This document shows positions 41,501-50,487 of a DNA stretch of 64,000 nucleotides, one piece after another. The stretch lies in contig NZ_JBHLWO010000002.1 of NCBI RefSeq assembly GCF_042432805.1, forward strand, positions 1,364,001 to 1,428,000, written 5' to 3'. This DNA comes from Olivibacter oleidegradans. Its GTDB lineage: Bacteria > Bacteroidota > Bacteroidia > Sphingobacteriales > Sphingobacteriaceae. The notes under the pieces are model-generated. The model did no database searches and was not told the DNA's origin. It was given only the letters and a program-made list of their open reading frames with translations. The position numbers were made by a program, and so were the translations under genes. Position 1 is the first letter of the stretch. Each line of letters begins with the position of its first letter.

Positions 41501-42994
41501 CCGAACACATAAAAGAATGTCATGTGAATGCGCATCTTCCTTGTTTATATAGTACGTATTGTTAGTTGCAATAAGTTTTACCCCGTGTTTCCTTGCCAGT
41601 TCAACTAAACTGGCATTGATACGATTTTCATCTTCCTGGCCATGTCGCATCAATTCGATATAGAAGTCCTCACCGAAAGTCTCCTTCCACCATATCAAAG
41701 CTTCCTCCGCCTGGTTTTCTCCCATATTGAGTAACTTATTCGGTATTTCACCATATAAGTTTCCTGAAAGGACGATAATGTTTTCTTTATATTGCTCAAT
41801 TATCTTCCTATCGATACGAGGTACATAATAAAATCCATCAGTATAAGCTAACGAAGACATCTTGGCCAAGTTATGGTAGCCTGTCTTGTTCTTTGCTAAC
41901 ATTACAATCTGGTAACCATTGTCCTTTCTCGTCTTATCCGCATGATTATCACAAACAAAAAATTCGCAGCCCACGATAGGCTTAATGATCACTTCGCTCG
42001 GCTCCTCTCCATTCTCCACGGCTGTTTTATTTTTGGCTTCTGCCGCCTTGTTATGATTCAGCACGTTGCTGACAAAGTGAAAAGCGCCCATCATATTTGC
42101 ATGATCAGTAATTGCTACAGCAGGCATTCTATGCTTAGCGGCGGCCTTCACTAAATCGGAAACAGAAATGGTCGATTGCAAAATGGAAAATTGCGTATGG
42201 TTATGAAGGTGTACGTAATCGACTTCTTTAAGCTCCTCTCTGTTGGCGTCAAGCTCTTTTTGTGAAATGCTATCTTGATCAGCCTTTAAACGTCGCCTAA
42301 TTGAATCAGAGGCTGCTTTCAGATTAACATGCTGTAAACCAACTGCCGCGATAGGATCTGGATTATTCGTTCGAAAAACCTCAAAATAATCTTCCTGAAC
42401 TTGTAACTCAGCCGCAGTGAAAATATTCTTCTTGATCAGCTCTAGAAAACAGCGTGTCGTAGCTTCAACATCGGCGGTTGCATTATGTGCTTCAGCGAAG
42501 GGTACTCCAAATAAATATGCATGCAGCTCTGTCAGATTGGGAAGTTTAAATTTACCACCCCTACCTCCCGGTAGCTGTAACAAATTTGCCGTAACCTCTG
42601 TACAGGTATCCAATACCGCCTTCTCGCCCATGGTTGTGGCAATTCCCATCCGATGAAACTCACAACCCATAATATTGATGTCAAAACCGATATTCTGTCC
42701 AACAATAAACTTGGCTTTATCCAAAGCAATATTGAACTTTTCCAACACCTCAACCAGATCAATTCCCTGTTCTAAAGCTAGCTCGGTAGAGATACCATGG
42801 ACCCGTTCAGCATCATAAGGAATATTGAAACCTTCCGGCTTAACCAGATAGTCCTGATGCTCAATCAAACGGCCCATATCGTCATGTAATTGCCAAGCTA
42901 TCTGCACACAGCGCGGCCAATTATCTGTATCGGTAATGGGTGCATCCCAACGTTTCGGTAATCCTGTCGTTTCAGTATCAAAAATTAAGTACAT
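38513..42994 (-). CDS. dnaE: DNA polymerase III alpha subunit with fused N-terminal 3'-5' exonuclease
   Basis: 1493 residues from ATG 42994; a GTG 33 bases upstream would add 11 unlike residues. Residues 1-190 are a DnaQ-type exonuclease with all three motifs: Asp6/Glu8 in IFDTETTG, NIGFD in VGQNIGFDINIMG, and HxxxxD in AHNATADVEAT. A PHP domain begins near 259 (VHLHNHTQFSIL). The polymerase catalytic aspartates are in PDIDIDFDD near 688, after GPGRGSAAGS. A clamp-binding-like SLFGG sits in the later part and an OB-fold near 1300. Alpha and proofreading epsilon are thus one chain. It replicates the chromosome. It is divergent from the HTCS gene. Confidence 0.96.
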   Translation of the reverse strand: MYLIFDTETTGLPKRWDAPITDTDNWPRCVQIAWQLHDDMGRLIEHQDYLVKPEGFNIPYDAERVHGISTELALEQGIDLVEVLEKFNIALDKAKFIVGQNIGFDINIMGCEFHRMGIATTMGEKAVLDTCTEVTANLLQLPGGRGGKFKLPNLTELHAYLFGVPFAEAHNATADVEATTRCFLELIKKNIFTAAELQVQEDYFEVFRTNNPDPIAAVGLQHVNLKAASDSIRRRLKADQDSISQKELDANREELKEVDYVHLHNHTQFSILQSTISVSDLVKAAAKHRMPAVAITDHANMMGAFHFVSNVLNHNKAAEAKNKTAVENGEEPSEVIIKPIVGCEFFVCDNHADKTRKDNGYQIVMLAKNKTGYHNLAKMSSLAYTDGFYYVPRIDRKIIEQYKENIIVLSGNLYGEIPNKLLNMGENQAEEALIWWKETFGEDFYIELMRHGQEDENRINASLVELARKHGVKLIATNNTYYINKEDAHSHDILLCVRDAEKLATPKGRGRGFRYGLPNEEYYFKSGEEMKKLFTDIPEAIANIQEIVDKVEVYSLYRNVLLPKFDIPEEFQVAEDQLDGGKRGENKYLRHLTYVGAAKRYSEITPEIRERLDFELQTIEKTGYPGYFLIVQDFIAAAREIGVSVGPGRGSAAGSAVAYCLGITNIDPIAYDLLFERFLNPDRVSMPDIDIDFDDEGRGRVMDYVINKYGANQVAQIITYGTMAAKSSIRDTARVLDLPLFEADKIAKLVPNLKLNKLFNMDAQALKSALRTEELESVRELINLANGNDLGAETIRQAKALEGSVRNTGIHACGVIITPDDITNFVPVSTAKDSELYVTQFDNSVVESAGLLKMDFLGLKTLTLIKDTVSLVKHTKGIELNPDFFPIDDVKTYELFQRGETVGIFQYESPGMQKYMKELKPTVFGDLIAMNALYRPGPLEYIPSFIRRKNGEEPITYDLEACEEYLKETYGITVYQEQVMLLSQKLAGFTKGEADVLRKAMGKKQRDVLDKMKPKFVQQAAEKGHDEKVLEKIWKDWEAFASYAFNKSHSTCYAWVAYQTAYLKAHYPAEYMAAVLSNNMNDIKQISFFMEECKRMGLTVLGPDVNESFYKFTVNDQGAIRFGIGAVKGVGAGAVDTIVSNRDEGKYLSIADFARRSNPRTINKKVYESLVYSGAFDCFGINRAQFFHVPEGLSQNGIERLIKYTNDYQYNKNNAAMSLFGGTSDADIPEPSLPPCPEWGLMEKLRYEKNVVSMYITGHPMDDYRLELEYFCQHKVSQLHLIDKMKAGAGKDADNGQDAGLESPEEGVEDVKTEFAKIKNKDLVVGGMVTAVYHGMTKTGKPYGRMTFEDYSDSYEMALFGEDYVKFKGFMNENYFLQIRGTVSERFRQQDNWEFKITSIQLLSELRDKMAKSISIQVPLHELNNKFVDNLQQIIHKNQQEQEIRNCQLKFVLLDYEDKVSLEMPAKGMKVHLSNEFLQDLRALTGDRGYKLN

Positions 42995-43331
42995 AGCTAT
43001 TAAATGGATTGAGCAATAAGATGACACAAAACTACAGAAAATTAAACGTATCCGCTTGCCACCTGATCACAAAAGTATCCACATATGTCAGAAATTATAC
43101 CGTAGAGAAAGCAAGTTTTTTTCCGCTACCGCTATTCTGTTCAAACTATCAGAGATTTCGCTTTTTAACGGTATATTATAGTGTTAAAAGAACGCTTATT
43201 TCAGTTAAGGTTATTTAGCAAATTGGAAATCACGCCAATTTTCTATAGGTTTGGTGGAACAAAAACTAACAAAAACCAACAGTTTTGATCTAATCATCTA
43301 CTGTCGATCCACTGAAATAAATTGCTTAACC
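42995..43331. other. Divergent spacer between dnaE and the HTCS gene
   Basis: 337 bases with no supported gene. The frame at 43009-43218 is Phe-rich and resembles nothing; the 5' part of the long HTCS frame (43251-43331) precedes its signal peptide and is probably untranslated. No clear promoter pair or palindrome stood out. Confidence 0.5.
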
Positions 43332-46300
43332 GTGCGACGAGTTACCCTATATACCCTGATTTTGATGCTGTTTAGCATAATGACAACGTTAGCACAACGT
43401 ATAGCTAATATTCGATTCTACCAGTTGAACGAGCAGCATGGCTTATCCAATAACCACATAAGCGCCATTATTAAAGATTCAACCGGTTTTCTTTGGTTCG
43501 GTACTTCAGCGGGCTTAAACCGGTACGATGGCCGTCAAATCAAGGTTTACCGCCACTCTAACGCAAATATTACCAGCATAAAGGACAATAATATCATCGA
43601 TCTGTTTATCGGCCCTGAAAACAAACTGTGGATAAAAAGTAAAAAAGGCTTAAACATCTATCAGGACAAACACGAAAATTTCGTCAGGAATGTAGATAGC
43701 GTATTAAAAACCTATGGACTACCGCCTACAGACATTATTCAAATAGAGCGAGATAGTCAGGGGAATTTTTGGTTTCTAACTGTTGGAAATGGCTTATATC
43801 GATATAATCCTGTAAAAAAAACGAGCGTCCGCCTTCAAAGCCTCAACGGACAAAACATAACCGGTATAGCGCTTTCGCAAAGCAATGGAACATTGCATAC
43901 AATTTACGCAAATGGATTGATAGAGATTATAGATATTCAAACCCTCGTGTGCAGAAAACGTCTTCAAGCGATCACAAAAGCGGTTGATGGTTTGTCTGGT
44001 GCAATCTTTAAACTATTTTGTGATCGGCATGACGACCTTTGGGTTTACTCAACAGATGTTCCGCTTGGTGTTTACTACCTCCAAAAGGGAAAAACAGACG
44101 CCAGACACCTGCATAAAAACAGCAAACCTGCTGCGCTGAATACGGATGTAGTTACCCATATTACCGAGGATGAAAACAACAATATCTGGTTAGCAACTGA
44201 TCATGGTGGAATTAATCTATTACACAAAAAGGATTTCTCCGTGTCCTATATTCTTCATCATGATGCCAATGCTTCCACGATAGCACAGAACAGCACCATT
44301 TCACTCTATAAGGATGACCAGCAAATCATATGGGTTGGAACATATAAACAAGGGCTAAGCTATTATCATAAGCAACTTTTTATGTTCCCGCTGGTAAACA
44401 AGCAAACAGGGTTACCCTTTGAAGATGTAAATCGATTTGCAGAAGATCGTCAGGGCAATTTATGGATAGGTACAAATGGCGGTGGTCTTTTGTATTTCGA
44501 CCGCGCCAAGAATCAGTTCAAAACTTATAAGCAAACCGACTTACCCAACGACCTAAGTAGCAATATCATTGTCAGCATGCTGCTCGATACAAAAGATAGA
44601 CTTTGGGTTGGCACTTACCACGGCGGCCTAAATATGTTCGACGGCAAGACGTTTAAGCAATACCCGCTTGAATCAGATCGAGATGGATACCCTCATGATA
44701 ATAATATATGGGAAATCTATCAGGATAGCAGAGGCCGGATATGGGTAGGAACGCTATCAAACGGGCTTTATTACTATGAAGCGGAATACGATCGGTTTGT
44801 CAGTGTGAACAATGCAGGCATACCGAAATACATATCAGCCATAATGGAAGATAAAAACGGACATCTATGGGTCGGAGGTGCGCAGGGAATTGTGATATTG
44901 AATCGATCTAACGAAATCATTTACAAGTTTACGGCCGGAACCGGGAAAGACAGCTTGAGCAATAACTATATCTCGGATTTATTGCAAGATAAACATGGCC
45001 GTATTTGGATTGCTACACAAGATGGTCTAAACTTGTATAAACCTGGATCAAATAGCTTTCAAGTTTTTCGGAATACAAATGGCCTACCTGATAATTTTGC
45101 GCTGAATTTATTAGAAGACGCACAGGGCAGACTTTGGGTAAGCACCTTAAAAGGCCTATCATGCATACACTATCGGGAAAGCGATAACGAATTACCGGAT
45201 ATCAAAAATTACCATACCCAAGATGGTCTTCAGGGCCTTTCTTTTAATGAAAATGCAGTATACAAAACAAAAGCGGGAGAGCTTATTTTCGGTGGGCCAG
45301 CTGGTTTTAACATCATCGTCCCAAAGGATATTCCTAAATTAAAAGCGCCATTTAAACCGGTAATAACAGCCTTCTCATTATTCAACGAGACATTGGAAAT
45401 CGATAAAGAATATCATGGTCGTTCCATTTTAATCAATTCCCCTACCTATACCAAAAACATATCCCTAAATTATGATCAGAATATTTTTACAATTACCTTC
45501 TCGCCGCTTGAATATATAACGAAGGAGCATCGACGGTTTCTCTATCAGCTTGAAGGTTTTAATGACAATTGGTTACCTGACCAGGGCGATCACAAAATAA
45601 CCTTTACGAATTTGGATCCGGGTGTTTACGAATTCAAGGTAAAAGCGTCGCTCGATAATGGACAATGGAGCGATCCCTATACCTTGCTCCGCATTGAAAT
45701 TGCTCCCCCCATTTGGAAAACACCTCTGGCCTATGTCTCTTACATTCTGTTGCTTGGTGCCTCGCTTTTACTGATCCGACATATTGAAAGGAAACGACAA
45801 AAAAGCCGATTTCGACTGCAACAGGAGCGCGAAGCTTTTAAACAGGCAGTTGAGCTAGACAGAACTAAAACACAATTTTTCACTAACATAAGTCATGAAT
45901 TTCGCACACCATTAAGTCTCATCCTAGCACCAATTGATCGATTACTGGATGAAAAGCTAAATGAGGGACAAAAGACTCAGTTGCAAACCATGAAGCGCAA
46001 TGCCAAAAGGTTATTGAATTTAGTCAATCAACTTCTTGATTTAAAAAAGGTTGACAGCAACAAGCTAAAGATAGACTTAACTTTAGGTGATATCATCTCG
46101 CACATCAGAGAACATGTTGATTCTTTTATGGATCTGGCGGCCGTAAAACATATAACACTCTCATTCATCTCAAATAAAGGCAGCTTTTACGCCTATTTCG
46201 ATCAAGAAAAAATCGAACGTATTACATTTAATTTATTAAGTAATGCGTTGAAATTCACCGACAAAAATGGTAAAGTGGAGGTAATACTTACAGTAAAAGA

Positions 46301-47393
46301 TGCTGCAAATTCACATTACTTAGAAATAAAAGTGAAAGATACAGGAATAGGTATACCCGCAGATCAGCAAGAAAAAATCTTTGAACGTTATTTTCAACAT
46401 GTTGACACCAAGAACCTTTACAATCAAGGATACGGTATTGGATTATCAATTACACATGATTACGTGCAACTGCTAGGTGGAACAATTACACTCAATAGCC
46501 AAGAGAACGTGGGTAGCACCTTTACAATTGATCTACCATTACCTGTTAATGTTGAAAAAAACAGCGATGCCCTATCTGCACTAGCTGAAGTTGGACCCGA
46601 TCTCCATCCACAAAAACACAAAAGGGAGCAAGGGAAAAAGCTTCCATCAATACTTTTGGTTGATAATGATGAAGATTTGATTTTTTACCTATATGAAAAC
46701 TTAAAGTATAAGTTTCAACTGGATTATGCTTTTGATGCACAATCAGCGTGGGTAAAAGCACTTGGGCAACATCCCGACTTAATCATTTCGGATATACAGA
46801 TGCCCGGCGATTCGGGTATTGACTTATGCAAAAAGATAAAAGACGATTCCCGAACCCGTCATATACCCGTTATGTTATTGACAGCCTATAGCGATGAAGC
46901 GATACAGCTAAAAGCTACTGATTCCGGCGCGTCAGATTATATCATCAAACCTTTTCATTTCCAGTTGCTAATAGCAAAAATCGACAACCTATTAAAGCAA
47001 AAGACATTATTGGAAAGAACTTATAAAAAACAACTTGAAGTTATTCCTTCTATCACCGCCATTGAATCTGAGGACGAAAAATTTCTACGGCGTGCAGCCA
47101 AAATCGTGGAAGATAATATAGCCAACACGACATTTTCAGTAGAAGATTTAGCGGCAGCCCTAAACATTAGTCGCGTAGGTTTATACAAACGCCTTTTAGC
47201 ATTAAATGGCCATACGCCCTCCGAGTTTATTCGTAATATTCGATTGCGCAAAGCCGCTCAACTCCTGGTAAAATCCAATCTAAGTGTTGCAGAGGTAGCT
47301 TATCAAGTCGGTTTCAATAATCCTAAACAATTCAGCAAATATTTTAAGGCAATGTATGCGGTATTGCCTTCTGTGTATAAACAGAATCAGTAG
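43332..47393 (+). CDS. Hybrid two-component system sensor/regulator (HTCS)
   Basis: 1353 residues from GTG 43332. This start yields a clean signal peptide (RRVTLYTLILMLFSIMTTLAQ); the longer TTG frame from 43251 would place a polar 27-residue tail before it. Order: a sensor of repeated propeller blades (LWVGT/IWIAT motifs, about 25-670), a Y_Y_Y domain (about 680-790), one transmembrane helix (about 800-820), histidine kinase with His855 in NISHEFRTPLSL, HATPase (about 950-1067), receiver with Asp1154 in LIISDIQMPG, and AraC-type DNA binding (about 1255-1353). It senses a sugar in the periplasm and activates the PUL directly downstream on the same strand. Confidence 0.95.
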   Translation: MRRVTLYTLILMLFSIMTTLAQRIANIRFYQLNEQHGLSNNHISAIIKDSTGFLWFGTSAGLNRYDGRQIKVYRHSNANITSIKDNNIIDLFIGPENKLWIKSKKGLNIYQDKHENFVRNVDSVLKTYGLPPTDIIQIERDSQGNFWFLTVGNGLYRYNPVKKTSVRLQSLNGQNITGIALSQSNGTLHTIYANGLIEIIDIQTLVCRKRLQAITKAVDGLSGAIFKLFCDRHDDLWVYSTDVPLGVYYLQKGKTDARHLHKNSKPAALNTDVVTHITEDENNNIWLATDHGGINLLHKKDFSVSYILHHDANASTIAQNSTISLYKDDQQIIWVGTYKQGLSYYHKQLFMFPLVNKQTGLPFEDVNRFAEDRQGNLWIGTNGGGLLYFDRAKNQFKTYKQTDLPNDLSSNIIVSMLLDTKDRLWVGTYHGGLNMFDGKTFKQYPLESDRDGYPHDNNIWEIYQDSRGRIWVGTLSNGLYYYEAEYDRFVSVNNAGIPKYISAIMEDKNGHLWVGGAQGIVILNRSNEIIYKFTAGTGKDSLSNNYISDLLQDKHGRIWIATQDGLNLYKPGSNSFQVFRNTNGLPDNFALNLLEDAQGRLWVSTLKGLSCIHYRESDNELPDIKNYHTQDGLQGLSFNENAVYKTKAGELIFGGPAGFNIIVPKDIPKLKAPFKPVITAFSLFNETLEIDKEYHGRSILINSPTYTKNISLNYDQNIFTITFSPLEYITKEHRRFLYQLEGFNDNWLPDQGDHKITFTNLDPGVYEFKVKASLDNGQWSDPYTLLRIEIAPPIWKTPLAYVSYILLLGASLLLIRHIERKRQKSRFRLQQEREAFKQAVELDRTKTQFFTNISHEFRTPLSLILAPIDRLLDEKLNEGQKTQLQTMKRNAKRLLNLVNQLLDLKKVDSNKLKIDLTLGDIISHIREHVDSFMDLAAVKHITLSFISNKGSFYAYFDQEKIERITFNLLSNALKFTDKNGKVEVILTVKDAANSHYLEIKVKDTGIGIPADQQEKIFERYFQHVDTKNLYNQGYGIGLSITHDYVQLLGGTITLNSQENVGSTFTIDLPLPVNVEKNSDALSALAEVGPDLHPQKHKREQGKKLPSILLVDNDEDLIFYLYENLKYKFQLDYAFDAQSAWVKALGQHPDLIISDIQMPGDSGIDLCKKIKDDSRTRHIPVMLLTAYSDEAIQLKATDSGASDYIIKPFHFQLLIAKIDNLLKQKTLLERTYKKQLEVIPSITAIESEDEKFLRRAAKIVEDNIANTTFSVEDLAAALNISRVGLYKRLLALNGHTPSEFIRNIRLRKAAQLLVKSNLSVAEVAYQVGFNNPKQFSKYFKAMYAVLPSVYKQNQ

Positions 47394-47523
47394 ATTTTCT
47401 ATACCTTTTGCGACGAAAAAACGCGATAAAGCAAGCATCCACATCTATATTGTTAACCAAAATACCCCTATTTATAAACATTTCCGTCCCCTCCCATATT
47501 GGGTGTACACGTAGTTTTGTCTC

Positions 47524-47575
47524 ACAAGTTTTACAGGACTAACCAAAACAAACTAACCAAAACTTGTAAAACAAG
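47524..47575 (+). promoter_or_regulatory. Repeat cluster upstream of the GH31 operon (candidate HTCS target)
   Basis: ACTAACCAAAAC occurs twice (47538-47549 and 47552-47563, 14-base period). It is framed by a perfect 9-bp inverted repeat, ACAAGTTTT (47524-47532) and AAAACTTGT (47559-47567), and followed by the palindrome CTTGT-AAA-ACAAG (47563-47575) and a T-run. A -7-like TAGTTTTG lies at 47512-47519. The direct repeats suit an AraC-type dimer. A terminator of the HTCS transcript is the alternative reading of the last hairpin. Confidence 0.45.
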
Positions 47576-47595
47576 AATTTTTTTTGTAACAAAAC

Positions 47596-50454
47596 ATGCC
47601 AAAATTACCTACTCTTTTTGCCCTACTTTGTTGCAGTTTACCACTACTGGTAAATGCACAGAAAGCTGATTATCGAAAAACTGAAAACGGAATTTCGTTG
47701 ACATTTAGAAATGCTCCCGGAACGATTGATCAAAATCTAGCAATTGAATTCATTCGTGACAGCATTGTACATATCAGGTCAACTCCCTTAAACAACTCGG
47801 TAAAGCAGTCGGCCCAACTTTCCATCACCGATACACTTCAAAGTAAGTCGACGCCACACGCTATTGAGGAAACCGGGAATACCATTCACCTCAAAAACAA
47901 AGTGCTTCAACTTAGTATTTCCCTGCTGACAGGCCAGATAGCCTTCTTAAATCCTAATGGCGATACCATCTTATGCGAAATGCCAAGAAATGCCCAAGCA
48001 TTTACTCCGGGCGTTGCCAACGGCGATGTGTTTTACAAAATAAAGCAAGATTTTAAAATAAGTGAAGACGAAGGCTTATACGGACTTGGCCAACATCAAA
48101 ACGGTATTATGAATTACCAGGGCAAGCAAGTCACCCTTTTGCAATACAACACCGATGTTGCCGTACCCATGTTATTGTCTACAAAAAACTATGGGCTCTT
48201 ATGGAATAATTACGCTATTACTAAAGTCGGAGACACGCGCGAACTATTGCCTTTATCCGGTTTAGCATTGTATGCAAAAGATAGTCAACAAGGCTGGTTA
48301 ACAGCGAGCTATGTAAATAAAGAAAACGAAAAAGAGGTTTTTACAACGCGCGCCGAATCGGATATCGATTACAATGATCTGAGTGATTTATATAAATTTC
48401 CTCAAGGAATTGACCTCTCCAAGTGTTTAGTTCGTTACGAGGGTCACTTTAGCTCTCCTTTAACCGGTAAACAACGCCTACACTTTAAGTATGCAGGCTA
48501 TATCAAGGTTTGGATCGACGGCAAACTTTTACAGGACCGGTGGAGGGAATCATGGAATGCCGGAACCTTCGAATTGGAATTCGCCACGGAGGCCAATGAG
48601 AAACACGCCATACAAATCGATTGGAAACCGGAAGGCGCCCAGTCGTATTTAGGAATAAATTGGCAACGCCCCATTCCACAAGCAGGGCGACGAATCTTTG
48701 GCTTCGATTCAGAAGCGGGTGATGGCATTGACTACTACTTTATTAAAGGAAGTAATATGGACCACGTAATCAGTGGGTATCGTACGCTTACCGGAAAGGC
48801 ACCCGTGATGCCCAAATGGGTGTTTGGTTATTGGCAAAGTCGCGAGCGCTATAAAACGCAAGCTGAAATCCTAGAAGTAGCCAAAGAATTTAGACGACGC
48901 CGCATTCCAATTGATAATCTTGTACTCGATTGGTCATATTGGCCCGAAAAAGATTGGGGAGGCCAAAATTTTGATGCTGCACGCTTCCCTGATGCAACAG
49001 GAATGATCTCTCAACTGCATAAAGACCATTTCAAACTCATGATTTCCGTATGGCCTAAATTTAACCAAGAAGCTACCACCTATTCTCAATTCATGGAATA
49101 TGGTTGGCTATATAGACGAAACATTGCGGATGGCAGGAAAGATTGGATAGGAAAAGGGTACACTTCGACGTTTTACGATCCTTTCAATGCCGAGGCAAGG
49201 CGCGGATTCTGGGACTTGCTCAATAAAAAGCTCTATCAAAAAGGTGTTGATGCTTTCTGGATGGATGCTAGCGAACCGGATATTCATTCGAATATAAGTG
49301 TTCAGGAAAGGAAAGACGTGTTTCAACCGTCTATCGGATCTTCGACACGTTATTATAATGCCTTCCCATTGCAAAATGCCAAAGGAATTTACGAAGGTCA
49401 GCGAGCGGAAGATCCTAATAAAAGAGTTTTTATGCTTACACGTTCCGGATTTTCCGGGCAACAGCGCTACGCCGCTGCCACATGGAGTGGAGATATTGCT
49501 TCTACCTGGAATGATATGAAAGACCAGATAGCAGCTGGTGTGAATTTCTCAATGTCCGGACTTCCCTATTGGACAATGGATGTTGGCGGCTTTTTAGTTG
49601 AAAAAAGATATTACCAACCTCAGGCTGCCGATCAGGAAGAATGGCGCGAACTAAACAGCAGATGGTACCAATTTGGCGCTTTTACGCCTATTTTTAGGGC
49701 TCACGGGCAGTTTCCGTTCCGAGAGCCCTTTAACATCGCTCCTGAAGGACATCCGGCCTACAATAGCATGGTATACTATATACGCCTACGTTATCGGTTG
49801 CTTCCCTATCTGTATAGCTTAGCCTGTAAAACCTATCACGACGACTATAGTATACTACGGGGATTGGCTATGGACTTCACCGGCGATACTACAACTTACA
49901 ATATCAACGACCAGTTTATGTTGGGTCCGTCCTTGCTTGTCAACCCGGTCACCCGTAAAGGAGCCAACAGTCGCACCCTCTATTTACCGACCGGAACTTC
50001 CTGGTATAACTTTTACACCGGTGAACAGGTCCAAGGAGGCCAACAAATCGATGCACCTGCTCCCTTCGAGCGTATACCTGTTTTTGTTAAAGCGGGCTCC
50101 ATTCTACCGTTGGGCCCCTCCCTACAGTATACTGACGAAAAAAATGATCAAGCCACTACGTTGTATGTTTTCGAAGGCGGAAATGGCGATTTCACCTTGT
50201 ATGAAGACGATGGACTCACCTATAACTATGAAAAAGGAGGTTTTAACTACATTCAAATTGAATACGACGATCAAACAAAAACAGTCACCTTTTCAAAAAG
50301 AACAGGAAACTACACGGCCGCGCCTAAAAGTCGGATGTTTAACATCGTTTTTGTCAGCAAGCAACGACCTAGCGGTATAGATAGCCAAGCTAAACCCAAC
50401 ACAAGCGTGAGCTATAAGGGCAATAGTATCAAGGTAAAACTAACAAACAATTAA
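47596..50454 (+). CDS. GH31 glycoside hydrolase with PA14 insert, probable alpha-xylosidase
   Basis: 952 residues with a Sec signal peptide ending near VNAQKA. An N-terminal galactose-mutarotase-like region is interrupted at about residues 225-360 by a PA14-type module (GKQRLHFKYAGYIKVWIDGKLLQDRW ... SYLGINW). The GH31 barrel follows, with nucleophile Asp557 in WMDASEPD and acid/base Asp633 in TWSGD. C-terminal beta domains complete the family layout. A PA14 insert at this place is known from Cellvibrio japonicus Xyl31A, an alpha-xylosidase of xyloglucan breakdown, so that activity is the best guess; alpha-glucosidase is possible. First gene of the GH31-susC-susD-lipoprotein operon. Confidence 0.9.
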   Translation: MPKLPTLFALLCCSLPLLVNAQKADYRKTENGISLTFRNAPGTIDQNLAIEFIRDSIVHIRSTPLNNSVKQSAQLSITDTLQSKSTPHAIEETGNTIHLKNKVLQLSISLLTGQIAFLNPNGDTILCEMPRNAQAFTPGVANGDVFYKIKQDFKISEDEGLYGLGQHQNGIMNYQGKQVTLLQYNTDVAVPMLLSTKNYGLLWNNYAITKVGDTRELLPLSGLALYAKDSQQGWLTASYVNKENEKEVFTTRAESDIDYNDLSDLYKFPQGIDLSKCLVRYEGHFSSPLTGKQRLHFKYAGYIKVWIDGKLLQDRWRESWNAGTFELEFATEANEKHAIQIDWKPEGAQSYLGINWQRPIPQAGRRIFGFDSEAGDGIDYYFIKGSNMDHVISGYRTLTGKAPVMPKWVFGYWQSRERYKTQAEILEVAKEFRRRRIPIDNLVLDWSYWPEKDWGGQNFDAARFPDATGMISQLHKDHFKLMISVWPKFNQEATTYSQFMEYGWLYRRNIADGRKDWIGKGYTSTFYDPFNAEARRGFWDLLNKKLYQKGVDAFWMDASEPDIHSNISVQERKDVFQPSIGSSTRYYNAFPLQNAKGIYEGQRAEDPNKRVFMLTRSGFSGQQRYAAATWSGDIASTWNDMKDQIAAGVNFSMSGLPYWTMDVGGFLVEKRYYQPQAADQEEWRELNSRWYQFGAFTPIFRAHGQFPFREPFNIAPEGHPAYNSMVYYIRLRYRLLPYLYSLACKTYHDDYSILRGLAMDFTGDTTTYNINDQFMLGPSLLVNPVTRKGANSRTLYLPTGTSWYNFYTGEQVQGGQQIDAPAPFERIPVFVKAGSILPLGPSLQYTDEKNDQATTLYVFEGGNGDFTLYEDDGLTYNYEKGGFNYIQIEYDDQTKTVTFSKRTGNYTAAPKSRMFNIVFVSKQRPSGIDSQAKPNTSVSYKGNSIKVKLTNN

Positions 50455-50487
50455 ATAAACAAGCCAGCAACGGTAAGACCTAAAAAC

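Noticed and set aside
43009..43218. 69-residue frame between dnaE and HTCS
   Set aside because: No recognisable pattern, lies in the divergent control region, and has no supporting start context.
43251..43331. N-terminal extension of the HTCS protein
   Set aside because: The TTG frame gives 27 polar residues ahead of an otherwise ideal signal peptide.
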